Shown here piece by piece: positions 10,169 through 20,435 of a stretch of 64,000 nucleotides of DNA (positions are counted from its first letter, which is position 1; every line of letters begins with the position of its first letter). Source of the DNA: Hymenopus coronatus (taxonomy: Eukaryota; Arthropoda; Insecta; Mantodea; Hymenopodidae); contig CM060895.1 of NCBI GenBank assembly GCA_030762935.1, positions 32,726,501 to 32,790,500 on the forward strand, written 5' to 3'. The notes under the pieces were generated by a model, which worked only from the letters and a program-made list of their open reading frames with translations, was not told the DNA's origin and did not search any database. Both the position numbers and the translations under genes were made by a program.

Positions 10169-10924
10169 CAGGGTGTTAATGGACTATACCGAAATAATTT
10201 GCGAGATTGTGTAGTGGCTGACATAAGTAATTTGAGATCGGCGATGCATGGTCCCCGGATAAACATAACGCAGCTACATAGCGTTAAACGTATGGGTATC
10301 AGGTGCTGATAAGTCGGTGTTAAAGCAAAGCAGGTTCAAAAATGGCTTAAAATTTCTTTAAAACTGCTACCCGAGTATAGAAATATCGATTTTTAGCAGC
10401 GCGTTACTAGTGTTCTTAGTATTTAACGTCGCAAATATCTGTAAAATCTCGAACCAATCACTTGACAGTGCGACACTGAGCATTCATTAACTACGTTCTT
10501 GAGTTATGTAGCCTACTCTGAAAGTGTTTTTTCAACTCCTCTGGTGGCTTAATGCGTAACGCTATCCCAAAGGTCATGTGTTCGATTCCTGTCATAAAGT
10601 AAGTGTTTTTTATTTTTTTTTTTTTCATTCCAGACGAAGTGCCGCGATACGTGAACGAGATCCAAACTCGGAAACTATCTTTCACTTGAAAGCCAGTATC
10701 ATAACTACTACGCTAGAGAGGTACGCTGTAATATGTCCCTTCGTTTTTCATGTATGCTCTCGAATGGTTGATAAATTAGCCAGTGGCGTACTGGCACTTC
10801 AGAAACTTATAGCTGTTGCCTCGAAATTTCAATAAACAGCCCATATGTCTCCTATCTCAAATTACTTATTTAAGTAATCTACATATTCTGTGAAAATATT
10901 TCGGTATAGTTCATTAACGGCCTG
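10169..10924. mobile_element. MITE / non-autonomous TA-inserting DNA transposon
   Basis: A 756-bp element with long imperfect inverted repeats. The left end starts CAGGGTGTTAATGGACTATA and the right end, read on the minus strand, CAGGCCGTTAATGAACTATA. Similarity continues through CCGAAATA and, further in, AAGTAATTTGAGAT. TA lies at 10167-10168 and 10925-10926. There is no transposase ORF. The TIR and TA target suggest a Tc1/mariner-type mobiliser. It sits in an old TH copy. Confidence 0.85.
10536..10600 (+). repeat. tRNA-like segment inside the MITE
   Basis: GTGGCTTAATGCGTAACGC (box A-like) and TGTTCGATTCCTG (box B-like) are spaced as in a tRNA and followed by a T-rich stretch. AAGTGTTTTTT occurs just before (about 10521) and after (about 10602), a possible target duplication. 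It may be a SINE head or a captured tRNA-like sequence. It does not fold as an obvious functional tRNA. Confidence 0.5.
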
Positions 10925-11244
10925 TATCTATAAGTTTATTGTCTATGTACCTTACATTAATTGAGATATACATTCACAGAAATGGTTTTATTACCTTGTA
11001 AGTATATGAAAATTAAAGGAAATAAGTAGGCTTAAGATATCGTAAAATTGGTCGCCAATTAGTCGCTACGTTCTCTTCTTTTCATTAACACGAGAAAACA
11101 ATAACCATTTTCCACTTTAGAACATTAGAAATACTTGAAAATTCAAACAATAACAAGGAATTTCTTGGAAATGATAAACTCAAGAAACAATTTATTTGAC
11201 AATTATTGTGGGCCCCAATGTATTCTATATTTTATAGCTAGTAC

Positions 11245-12030
11245 TTTTTATATTCTCTATACGTACGACATACATAGCGTATACAGAAGCTATTGTATTG
11301 CATCCAAACATTCGATGCCGGAAAAACATATCTTTTAGGACCCCCTGAATCCAAAAAAAAAGCATTTTTACAAAAAAGTCCATGTGTTCATACACACATG
11401 AGCATATCTCAAAAACGAAAAGGTCTTAAGTACCAAACCTGGTATTTAAGTTTGGCATCTTCCGATGATTTAAAAAAAAAATCTCCCCCCCCCCAAATTA
11501 CCCTTTACATGGAAAAACTTTCAAAATTTTTGATTTTCTCAAAAATAGCTCTAAGATTTTGATTAAAATACCGCACATTAAAGCCATTTCTATCAAAATT
11601 CAAAAATATATTTTAAAATATTCTGAGAATAGCATCTGAAAACCTGTTTATTCTGGATAAATTTCACTGAATTTTGCATAAGTAGTAATCCGTAAGAGAT
11701 AGAGAAAAACTTAGTATATGGCAATGAATATCTCGATAAAACACACAGTTTATATATATGGAATTGACAATTACATTTCTCATACAGGAACTTGTCAACT
11801 TCTGGCAAAGAAACGGATTTCAATCCCATAGCAACCACTTTTAAACCATTTGACTGTCGGTTTAGCCTAGTGTATTCCCTTATTTCACTTCTACTTATAA
11901 AGGAACTAAGTGATAAGACCATTTCTGCTAACGTTTATCTCGATTAGCATGAAGAGATAGAAGAATAAGTTTATTAAATATATTTGTTACAAAGATGTAG
12001 AGAAAGTCATACGAATGGAACACACCAGAT
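11245..12030 (+). mobile_element. TH repeat, complete but diverged copy
   Basis: The hairpin at about 11250-11288 has substitutions in both arms. The near-palindrome is at about 11429-11445, the C-rich run at 11485-11495, and the right end ACACACCAGAT at 12019-12030. The GT tract has largely been lost, with CATACACACATG in its place. Confidence 0.85.
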
Positions 12031-12340
12031 TCTTTTTTTATCTCTTACGGTTTGCCAGTTATGCAAAAGTCATTCAGAATAAACAACACTTTAGAGACTA
12101 TATCCAGAAAATACAAAGCATAATGATAAAAAAAAATTCGTACATAGTATTTTAATCAAATCAATAATTACAGTTAACTTGAGAAAACCAAAACTTTCAG
12201 ATTATTTCCCATGTAGGGGATTCCTTGGAGTGGGGAATGTTTTGAAGATCTCTTCGTATCGCATTCTTGGAAGCTCCTGATCCTGAACCTAAATAGTAAG
12301 TTAGGATTTTAGCATAAAAAAAACTTACATATCATAAATT
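12031..12340 (-). mobile_element. TH repeat, internal fragment
   Basis: It begins with TATCTCTTACGGTTTGCCAG and runs through the ATTCAGAATAAAC, TCCATGTA, G-rich and TTCGTATCGCATTCTTGGAA blocks to about 12310, then fades. It shares the unusual TTTGCCAGTTATGCAAAAGT variant with the fragment at 13527, so the two may be related by duplication. Confidence 0.7.
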
Positions 12341-12366
12341 TTCTATGAAACTTAATTTCTGAACCG

Positions 12367-13522
12367 TTTTTTACTTTCTCCATACGCACTATGTACATAG
12401 TGTATAGAGAAAGTATTGCACTCCACAAAAAAATTCGATACCGAGATTTCACCGGAAATATATGTTTTAGGGTCCCCAATATCCAAAAAAAGCATTTTCA
12501 CAAAAAGGTCCGTGTGTGTCCGTGTGTCTGTGAACACGATAACTCAAAAACGAAAAGTCGGTAAAATACCAAACTTGGTATTTAAGTTTAGTATCTTTCA
12601 GGGATGCGACACGAAGATTTTGAGAAAAATCACCCCACCCCCAACTACCCTTTACATGGAACTTTTTTCGAAAATTTTGATTTTCTCAAAAATGGCTCTA
12701 ACGATTTTGATTAAAATTTCGTATATTAAAGAAATTTACCTGACAAATAAAATGTATATCTTGAATTTTCTGGGAATAGCCTCTGATGAGTATCTTATTC
12801 TAGATGAATTTTACTGAATTTTGAATAATGCTAAACCGTAAGAGATGGACAAAAACTTACTACATAAAAAATGTAGAGCACATAAAAACACACAATTTAT
12901 GATGTATACATTTTTTGGTGGAGTTCGTAGTTTTTGAGACATTACTTATTTTTGGTTTCTGCTATGAAAAACGTATACTTTTCTCATACAGGAACTTGTC
13001 AACTCCTATGCATATAAACAAAGGAACTTCATTGACATAGCAATCAGCTTTCGACTATCACTTTAACCTATGGTAGTCCCTTATTTCGCTTCTACTTACA
13101 AGGAAGCGAGTAATAAGAATATTTCTGCTAATTTTTTCTGATTAGCATAAAGTAAATAGAAGTATAAGCATTTTAAGAATTATTTGTTGCAGGGATATGG
13201 AGAAAGTCATGTGAATGGTACACATCAGATTTTTCTGATGAGTATAAAGTAAATAGAAGTATAAGCTTTTTAAGAATTATTTGTTGCAGGCATATGGAGA
13301 AAGTCATGTGAATGGTACACATCAGATTTTTCTGATTAGCATAAAGTAAATAGAAGTATAAGCTTTTTAAGAATTATTTGTTGCAGGGATATGGAGAAAG
13401 TCATGTGAATGGTACACATCAGATTTTTCTGATTAGCATAAAGTAAATAGAAGTATAAGCTTTTTAAGAATTATTTGTTGCAGGGATATGGAGAAAGTCA
13501 TGTGAATGGTACACATCAGATT
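12367..13522 (+). mobile_element. TH repeat, complete copy with amplified right end
   Basis: A very well preserved subfamily A copy: hairpin at 12371-12412, near-palindrome at about 12568-12584, GT tract at 12510-12532. The normal copy would end at the first ACACATCAGAT (13219-13230). Instead three more right-end units follow, the last ending ACACATCAGAT at 13510-13520. Oligo-T lies on both sides. Confidence 0.93.
13134..13522 (+). repeat. 97-bp tandem repeat, four units, of the TH right end
   Basis: The boundary TTTTCTGAT recurs at 13134, 13231, 13328 and 13425, a period of exactly 97 bp. Each unit runs from the GATTAGCAT/GATGAGTAT block through GTAAATAGAAGTATAAG and GAGAAAGTCATGTGAATGG to ACACATCAGAT. 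Units 2-4 are nearly identical; unit 1 has AAGCATTTTAAG instead of AAGCTTTTTAAG, and unit 2 has GATGAG and GGCATATGG variants. Confidence 0.97.
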
Positions 13523-13526
13523 TTTT

Positions 13527-13952
13527 CGCAGTAAGTTTTTGTCTATCTCTTACGGTTTGCCAGTTATGCAAAAGTCATCCAGAATGTAGGGGTCTTCAGA
13601 GGGTATTCCCAGAAATTTCAAGATATAGGTACATTTCGTTTGTCATAAAAATATCTTAAATATAAGTTACCTATTTCGTTAGTCATTTTTGAGAACATCA
13701 AAATTTTCAAAAATTGTTCAATATAAAGAGAAGTTAGGGTGAGGGTTTCTTGAAAATCTTTGTATTAAATCCTAGTGAGATACATAACTTAAACACCAAG
13801 TTTGGCATTTAACGGTGTTTTCGTATTTTAGCTATGCGGCCCACAAGCACACGCGGATATTTTTCTAAAAAAAATGTTTTTAATTCAGGCACCTAAAAAC
13901 ATATTTCCGGCGAAAACTTGACAGTGAAATGTTGGGTGTAATACCATATCTT
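13527..13952 (-). mobile_element. TH repeat, internal-to-left fragment
   Basis: From GCAGTAAGTTTTTGTCTATC through GTATTCCCAGAAATTTCAAG, a GTGAGGG run, the near-palindrome variant CACCAAGTTTGGCATT, a short CACACG tract and ACATATTTCCGGCGAAAA to a degenerate TGGGTGTAATACC. The hairpin is missing. Confidence 0.8.
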
Positions 13953-14057
13953 ATCTAAGAATGAATGAATAAGTGTATTTATTGACATAACAACCTTGAA
14001 CTTCGACAATCGCACGGGTCCACAGACCGTACGTGATTTTGTAATACATACTAAAAA

Positions 14058-14908
14058 ATCTGATGTGTACCATTCACATGACTTTCTCTATATCCTGGCA
14101 ACAAATTATTCTTAAAAAGCTTATACTTCTATTTACTTTATGCTAATCAGAAAAAATAGCAGAAATAGTCGTATTACTTGCTTCCTTGTAAGTAGAAGCA
14201 AAATAAGGGACTACCATAGGTTAAAATGATAGTCAAAAGCTGGTTGCTATGTCAATGAAGTTCCTTTGTTTATATGGATAGGAGTTAACAAGTTCCTATA
14301 TGAGAAAAGTATAAGTTTTTCAAAGCAGAAGCCAAAAATAAGAAATGTCTCAAAAATGATGAACTCACGAAAAAAAAATGTATATAATATAAATTGTGTG
14401 TTTTAACGTGCTCTACATTTTTTGTGTAGTAAGTTTTTGTCCATCTCTTACGGTTTAGCAGTTATTCAAAATTCAGTCAAATTCATCCAGAATAAACAAC
14501 TCTTCAGAAGCTATTCCCAGAAACTTCTTGATATACATTTTATTTGTCAGGTGAATATCTTTAAATTTACGAAATTTTAATCAAAATCGTTAGAGCCATT
14601 TTTGAGAAAATCAATTTTTTTTATACAAGTTCCATGTAAAGGGTAGTTGGGGGTGGCGGGATTTTTCTCAAAATCTTCGTGTCGCATCCCTGGAAGATAC
14701 TAAACTTAAATAGGAAGTTTGGTATTTTACAGAGTTTTTGTTATTGAGTTATCGTGTTCACAGACACACGGACACACACACGCGGACCTTTTACCGAAAA
14801 TGTTTCTTTTTTTAGATAAAAGGGACCCTAAAACATATATTTCCGGTTAAATCTGGAGTGCAATACCTTCTCTATACACTATGTACATAATACGTATAGA
14901 GAAAGAAA
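14058..14908 (-). mobile_element. TH repeat, complete copy (subfamily A)
   Basis: Right end TCTGATGTGTACCATTCAC at 14059; hairpin at 14870-14905 ending TATAGAGAAAGAAA (T to A change). A small deletion removes part of the TCGGTATCGAATTTTTGGG block (about 14850). CA tract 14760-14784. Confidence 0.92.
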
Positions 14909-15617
14909 TAAGTTACCTGGTCTTTGTGGAATATTTAAAACTAGACTTTGAAACAACATTTAGGATCCGCCACTGCTCGTTTTGATAATCCGCAACCTAT
15001 CGTCATGTTTCTGATGGCTTTTCTCCCCATTTGACACCTTGTTTATCAACTGGTTCCCATTTGTCGCGACGACCTACAACATTCAATAAACTAATTAACC
15101 TACGAAAATGATGGTGTAACATGCTACATGAACTTGCGCATGTAATTTCATCAACGCTCCCTTTTGGGGGTAATTGCGTTACTCGAGATGCGGTAGAATA
15201 TTTTACAGGTCTCCGAAAAAGCAAACAGAATATGAAGTCAACAGTTCTTCGCTATAAAAGGTGTAATTTTGCTATAGGCAGAGAATTAATTTACACGAGA
15301 GAGAAGCAGAATCAGTGTGGTAAATATTCCCATTTCATTAAACTTCAGTAGCGGAAATATTGCATTACCATTAGTGTATGCAATTTATTCATAACTTTAT
15401 ATTACCATGTCCTCTGACGGTAAAGAAGTATAGGAGTAATTTAAAAGGAATTAATATTTAATAATTAACTAAAGTAAATATTATGAAGTAATTAACGCTC
15501 TCAAAAACTATTCTGTAACTATTAATGTTGGGAGTTCATAGTAACTGATTATAAACATGCTGCTAATTGACAAAGTATTGCTATACTGTTTAATAAGTAG
15601 TTAGTTTATGTCCTAAA

Positions 15618-15621
<4 letters not shown>
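14909..15621. other. Unassigned unique DNA
   Basis: No TH or SINE blocks. Short overlapping open frames (up to about 76 codons near 15121-15351) have no recognisable domain. Confidence 0.4.

Positions 15622-15667
<46 letters not shown>
15620..15667. repeat. (TA)n microsatellite
   Basis: About 24 perfect TA units immediately flank the left terminus of the pogo-like element, whose target is TA. The element therefore inserted into or next to a TA tract, or the tract expanded from its target site. Confidence 0.95.
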
Positions 15668-15669
<2 letters not shown>

Positions 15670-15931
15670 GGGGAAGGAGGGCAGGATCCGGTATCTAACA
15701 ATAAAGTATAATTGATCATAACATATAATGTTTCAAGAAATGCACTTTATCGTAAATTATTGTATCATGAATTGTGAATACTTTAAAACATGTGCTTTGT
15801 TGCCATCTTTTATCACATACGTAATATAAACTAAAAAGTTTTTGTTTGCAAAATACGGTTTTGCCCCTAGGGTAATGGGCAGAACCGTTAAAACGGCGGG
15901 GCACAAGCGGGTACTACAGTTTTTCTGTGCT

Positions 15932-17540
15932 TTAACAGTCATTACATTCAAAATATTTCAATGCCTTTTGAGGCCAACCTGTGCAAAGTTCATGGGCCTA
16001 TCTGTTGCACTTCACACACTGAATCCAGTCGTCATTTTGTTTTGTGTCACTATATTTACTTTCTCTATACGCACTATGTACATAGTGTATAGAGAAGGTA
16101 TTGCACTCCACCCAAAAATTCGATACCGAGATTTCACCGGAAATATATGTTTTAGGGTCCCCAATATCCAAAAAAAAAAGCATTTTCACAAAAAGGTCCG
16201 TGTGTGTCCGTGTGTCCATGTGTCTGTAAACACGATAACTTAAAAACGAAAAGTCGGTAAAATACCAAACTTGGTATTTAAGTTTAGTATCTTCCAGGGA
16301 TGCGACACGAAGATTTTGAGAAAAATCCCCCCACCCCCACTACCCTTTACACGGAACTTTTTTCGAAAATTTTGATTTTCTCAAAAATGGCTCTAACGAT
16401 TTTGATTAAAATTTCCTATATTAAAGATATTTACCTGACAAACAAAATTTTATATTTTGAATTCTCTGGGAATAGCCTCTGAAGAGTAGTTTATTCTGGA
16501 TGAATTTTACTGAATTTTGAATAACTGCTACACCGTAAGAAATGGACAAAAACTTAGTACACAAAACATGTAGAGCACATTAAAACACACAATTTATGTT
16601 ATATACATTTTTTCGCGGAGTTCGTCGTTTTTGAGTCATTCCTTATTTTTGGTTTCTGCTATGAAAAACGTATACTTTTCTCATACAGGAACTTGTCAAC
16701 TCCTATCCATATAAACAATGGAACTTCATTGACATAGCAACCAGCTTTTGACTATCACTTTAACCTATGGTAGTCCCTTATTGCGCTTCTACTTACAAGG
16801 AAGCAAGTAATAAGACTATTTCTGCTAATTATTTCTGATTCGCATGAAATACGATTTTTTCTGATGAGCATACAGTAAATAGAAGAATAAGTTGTTTAAG
16901 AATAATTTGTTGCAGGGATATAGAGAAAGTCATGTGAATGGTACACATAAGATTTTTTTCCTTGCAATAAGAGCACTGGCTATCGCTAGAACTTTCTACG
17001 CTGTATTTGGCTTTCTTTGCTCTTGTTGTTTCACTCAACTTAGAGTGAAGTGACTTTCTGCAAATTGCTGGTGACTTAGGTTGAGTATTTTCCTTCTTTT
17101 TGAAGCTCAACCTTACATGGTGACTCTGTAAGGACAGCTGTTTTCCCGTGGCGTCTTCCTGACGATGAGGGAAGTCTTTTAGCACAGGGAACTGGCAACA
17201 CATTTTTTGGTGAAACTGCAAATGTTTGTGGTTTAGCCGATATTGTTATTATGTGCAAGTCACTGGAATATGTCTCGGTGGAAGGTGATGCGACACCCAT
17301 TTGTTCTGAAGAACATTCTAGTTATTTAGAGGACTCCTATCTCCAATTTCTGTCTCTGCAATTTTGGAGGGAAGAAGAGAGACTGACTCACAAGGTGCCC
17401 CCTCAGATGTTGATGCTGATGGCTGAGGAGAGTGTTGTTCTGCGGTTTCAGCTGGCATGAAGTCAACATCACTAAACTTGTTAGGATACAGGATTGGTGA
17501 GACCCGGTTATGCCCCCCGCTTTGCCCCCACACGCCATTT
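15932..17540 (-). pseudogene. Pogo/Jerky-like transposase, C-terminal remnant with PHD-like finger
   Basis: On the minus strand three frames carry successive parts of a CENP-B/pogo-type transposase tail: FSDVDFMPAE (17476-17447), SPKNVLPVP (from about 17213), GRRHGKTAVLTESP (17159-17117) and SSDSQCSYCKEK (about 16990-16954). Beyond the nested TH copy it resumes with YSDTKQNDDWIQCVKC, then HELC and ECNDC, ending at a stop at 15934-15932. The Cys/His spacing (C-x2-C, C-x2-C, H-x2-C, C-x2-C) is PHD-like, as known at the C-terminus of related insect transposases. One in-frame stop replaces the expected Trp after CVKCNR. At least two frameshifts occur and the DDE core is gone. Non-functional. Confidence 0.82.
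16055..16952 (+). mobile_element. TH repeat, complete copy inside the transposase remnant
   Basis: Hairpin 16058-16099; AAAAATTCGATACCGAGATT at about 16114; near-palindrome at about 16263-16279; right end ACACATAAGAT at 16944-16953. The right end holds a partly deleted extra terminal unit: GATTCGCATGAAATACGAT at about 16839-16857 is followed by a second TTTTTCTGATGAGCATACAG unit. It interrupts the codons between CKEK and YSDT. Confidence 0.93.
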
Positions 17541-17929
17541 TGTTCTTCTTATGGCATACCACAATAACGACTTGCTTCCCGAATTGTAACGACATTGAAA
17601 ACAACACTTAAATCTTTGCAATTTAATGTAGTAAAAGTAAAATATGTTGCTGTAGATACTTACCTCTTAAACTCCGACTTCAAATTTCAGTTAAATTACT
17701 TCAAAACGTGGAAATTTCTAATCATAAAGATTACAGACATAATAATGCGACTATATTCTTCGAACTTCTGCTTCTGACTGCTGCCATAATGAGAATGCAG
17801 TTCAGTCAAGAACTGGTAGATGGTAGCACTTTCCAGTTCAAAAAACCCATCTACCCGGTTGTGCCTCACTACCCGGCCCTGCCCCCCCCTTCCCCTATGT
17901 TGTATTTATTTGTTATTATTAATTTGTAG

Positions 17930-18800
17930 TTTTTACTTTCTCTATATGCACTATGTACATAGTGTATAGAGAAGGTTTGCACTCCACCCAAAAATTCGAT
18001 ATCGAGATTCCACCGGAAATATATGTTTTAGGGTCCCCTTTATCTAAAAAAAAAAGCATTTTCAGAAAAAGGTCAGTGTGTGTGTGTGTGTCCGTGTGTT
18101 TGTGAACACGATAACTCAAAAACGAAAAGTCGGTAAAATACCAAACTAAGTATTTAAGTTTAGTATCTTCCAGGGATGCGACACGAAGATTTTGAGAAAA
18201 GTCTCCCAACCCCTAACTACCCTTAACATGGAACTTTTTTTGACAATTTTGATTTTCTTAAAATTGGCTGTAACGATTTTGATTAAAATATCGTATATTA
18301 AAGCTATTTACCTGAAAAATAAAATATATATCTTGGATTTTCTGGGAATAGACTCTGAAGAGTACTTTATTCTGGATGCATTTTATATAATTTTGAATAA
18401 CTGCTAAACCGTTAGAGATGGACAAAAACTTACCCAGCGAAAAATGTAGAGCACGTTAAAGCGCACAATTTATGTTATATACATTTTTTTGTGGAATTCG
18501 TCATTTTTGTCACATTCCTTGTTTTTGGTTTTGCTTAGAAAAACATACTTTTCTCATAGAGGAATTTGTCAACTGCTTTGCATACAAACAAAGGAACTTC
18601 AGTGACATAGCAACCAGCTTTTGACTATCACTTTAACCTAGGGTACTCCCTTATTTCGCTTCTTCTTACAAGGATGCAAATAGTAAGACTGTTTCTGCTA
18701 ATTGTTTCTGATTAGCATGAAGTAAATAGAAGTATAAGGTTTATAAGAAAAATTTATTGCAGAGATGTAGAGAAAGTCATGTGAATGGTACACATCAGAT
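17930..18800 (+). mobile_element. TH repeat, complete copy (subfamily A)
   Basis: Starts 35 bp after the pogo-like element. Hairpin 17934-17974 with the stem CTCTATATGCACTATGTAC; GT tract 18076-18102; near-palindrome altered to ACCAAACTAAGTATT (about 18140); right end ACACATCAGAT at 18790-18800. Confidence 0.92.
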
Positions 18801-18805
18801 GATTT

Positions 18806-19022
18806 TCTTTTGTGCTTAACGTCTTTAACCTTGTTGGTCATATTGGATGATGAAAGAATTTGGTGAAATCATGCTCAAATGATCTCGGGGTCCATAGGGC
18901 TTAAAGTTACTCGACATTCGTCCTCTCAGGGAAAACCCCCCAACAAAAACCTTATCCAAGTAACTCACCGTAAACGAGATTCGAACTCGCGGCACGTTGA
19001 AATTGAAGCAGATACGCTACCT
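18806..19022 (-). mobile_element. SINE C copy
   Basis: Read on the minus strand: box A-like GGTAGCGTATCTG near 19020, box B-like CGAGTTCGAATCTCG at about 18977-18991, then the SINE C body GGATAAGG...TTTTCCCTGAGAGGACG, ATGTCGAGTAACTTTAAG, ATGGACCCCGAGATCATTTG, and a tail around 18806-18830. The body matches the copy at 51372-51612 and, weakly, 53725-53875. Confidence 0.8.
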
Positions 19023-19190
19023 CCACATCTTCATATACCAAGGTTGCGGGTTCAAACCCGGCGGAGGATGATAGAGTTTTTCGGGTGTAAAAATCCTTAG
19101 CATAGCTTCCTTCGGAAGAGAAGTAAAGCCCTGCGTCCCGTGTCGTAGATTTACGGCACATAAAACAATCTCAAGCCTGATAGAGAGGCA
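19023..19190 (+). mobile_element. SINE D copy
   Basis: Box B-like CGGGTTCAAACCCGGCGGAG at 19045-19064 is followed by GTTTTTCGGGTGTAAAAATC, the hairpin-forming CTTCCTTCGGAAGAGAAG at 19106-19123, and TAAAGCCCTGCGTCCCG with a GGCACATAAAA tail. A second copy, reversed, lies at 23915-24075. Box A is not clear; the adjacent SINE C may have replaced it. Confidence 0.78.
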
Positions 19191-19417
19191 TATAAGCAAA
19201 AAGCGGGTTTTCACGCCCAGAGAACCACATCAGTTAAAGAGCGTTCATAAATAAACTCCATTCCTTTTTTTTTGCTAACTCCACACTACCCAGGCGGACC
19301 ATTATTAATGTGTATTACTATTATTAACTGTAAGGTTATTATTGTAAATGAATATTTTACATTTAACCCTGCCAACGAGCAGTACCTAATTGCAGAGAAT
19401 ACATAAATATATATACA
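19191..19417. other. Unassigned spacer
   Basis: No TH blocks. A T-run and short ATT-rich patches only. Confidence 0.35.
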
Positions 19418-19458
19418 CACAAACGCACGCGCGCTCGCTCGCGCGCGCACACACACAA
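19418..19458. repeat. Alternating purine-pyrimidine block (Z-DNA-prone)
   Basis: CA and CG dinucleotides alternate over ACACAAACGCACGCGCGC and GCGCGCGCACACACAC, with a short CTCGCTCG interruption. It is by far the most CpG-dense spot nearby. Long alternating GC/AC runs favour Z-DNA. The block abuts the (CATA)n tract. Confidence 0.75.
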
Positions 19459-19460
19459 AC

Positions 19461-20249
19461 ATACATACATACATACATATACACATACATACATACATAC
19501 ATACATACATACATACATACATACATACATACATACATACATACATACATACATACATACATACATACATACATACATACATACATACATACATACATAC
19601 ATACATACATACATACATACATACATACATACATACATACATACATACATACATACATACATACATACATACATACATACATACATACATACATACATAC
19701 ATACATACATACATACATACATACATACATACATACATACATACATACATACATACATACATACATACATACATACATACATACATACATACATACATAC
19801 ATACATACATACATACATACATACATACATACATACATACATACATACATACATACATACATACATACATACATACATACATACATACATACATACATAC
19901 ATACATACATACATACATACATACATACATACATACATACATACATACATACATACATACATACATACATACATACATACATACATACATACATACATAC
20001 ATACATACATACATACATACATACATACATACATACATACATACATACATACATACATACATACATACATACATACATACATACATACATACATACATAC
20101 ATACATACATACATACATACATACATACATACATACATACATACATACATACATACATACATACATACATACATACATACATACATACATACATACATAC
20201 ATACATACATACATACATACATACATACATACATACATACATACATACA
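19461..20249. repeat. (CATA)n microsatellite, about 0.79 kb
   Basis: Tetranucleotide CATA/TATG repeat of about 195 units. It is uninterrupted from about 19486 to 20248, after one variant stretch (ATATACACATAC) near 19477-19488. The tract directly abuts a TH fragment on the right. Long open frames over it on both strands are artefacts of a 4-bp period with no stop codon. The assembled length should be treated as provisional. Confidence 0.97.
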
Positions 20250-20411
20250 CTTTAACCTATGATATTCCCATATTTCGGTTCTACTTACAAGAAAGTAAGT
20301 AAAAAGACTATTTCTGCTAATTTTTTCTATGAAATAATTAGAAGAATAAGCTTATTAACAATAATTTGTTACACAGAAGTAGAGAAAATCATGTGAATGG
20401 AACACATCAGT
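20250..20411 (+). mobile_element. TH repeat, right-end fragment
   Basis: It starts mid-element with CTTTAACCTATGATATTCCC directly after the CATA tract and ends GTGAATGGAACACATCAG. The left four-fifths are missing. Confidence 0.85.
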
Positions 20412-20435
20412 TTGTTTTAGAAGTACTGCCATCAC

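Larger units (their letters stand above)
10110..11205 (-). mobile_element. Old TH repeat fragment (subfamily B), split by a MITE
   Basis: The degenerate right-end block ...TCTACCTTCTCTTCAACAACTTCTTA ends at 10166. After the MITE the next B blocks continue: GTTTATTGTCTATGTACCTT, TTAATTGAGATA, TTACCTTGTAAGTA and AACAATAACAAGGAATTTCT, to about 11205. It is truncated before the centre of the element. Confidence 0.7.
15670..17895 (-). mobile_element. Pogo/Jerky-like DNA transposon, deleted, with nested TH copy
   Basis: The termini are inverted: left GGGGAAGGAGGGCAGGATCC from 15670; right, on the minus strand from 17895, GGGGAAGGGGGGGGCAGGGC. TA flanks both (15668-15669 and 17896-17897), as expected for pogo/Tigger-type elements. 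Copies of a CCCGGT-type subterminal motif occur at about 17506, 17855 and 17871, with ATCCGG near the left end. The interior keeps only the transposase C-terminal part. A TH copy at 16055-16952 is inserted in it. Without that insert the element is about 1.3 kb. Confidence 0.88.

Noticed and set aside
13134..13522. CRISPR-like reading of the 97-bp tandem array
   Set aside because: The units are contiguous with no unique spacers, the DNA is eukaryotic-type, and each unit is the terminus of a mobile element.
12367..13522. Calling TH a canonical Helitron
   Set aside because: Insertions are in oligo-T rather than between A and T, and the hairpin end reads GAAAGTAA rather than CTRR. A Helentron-like nature remains possible but unproven.
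19286..20262. Long open frames (up to about 318 codons) on both strands over the CATA tract
   Set aside because: A 4-bp repeat with no stop codon in any phase is open in all frames; the products are pure MYVC or TYIH repeats, not proteins.
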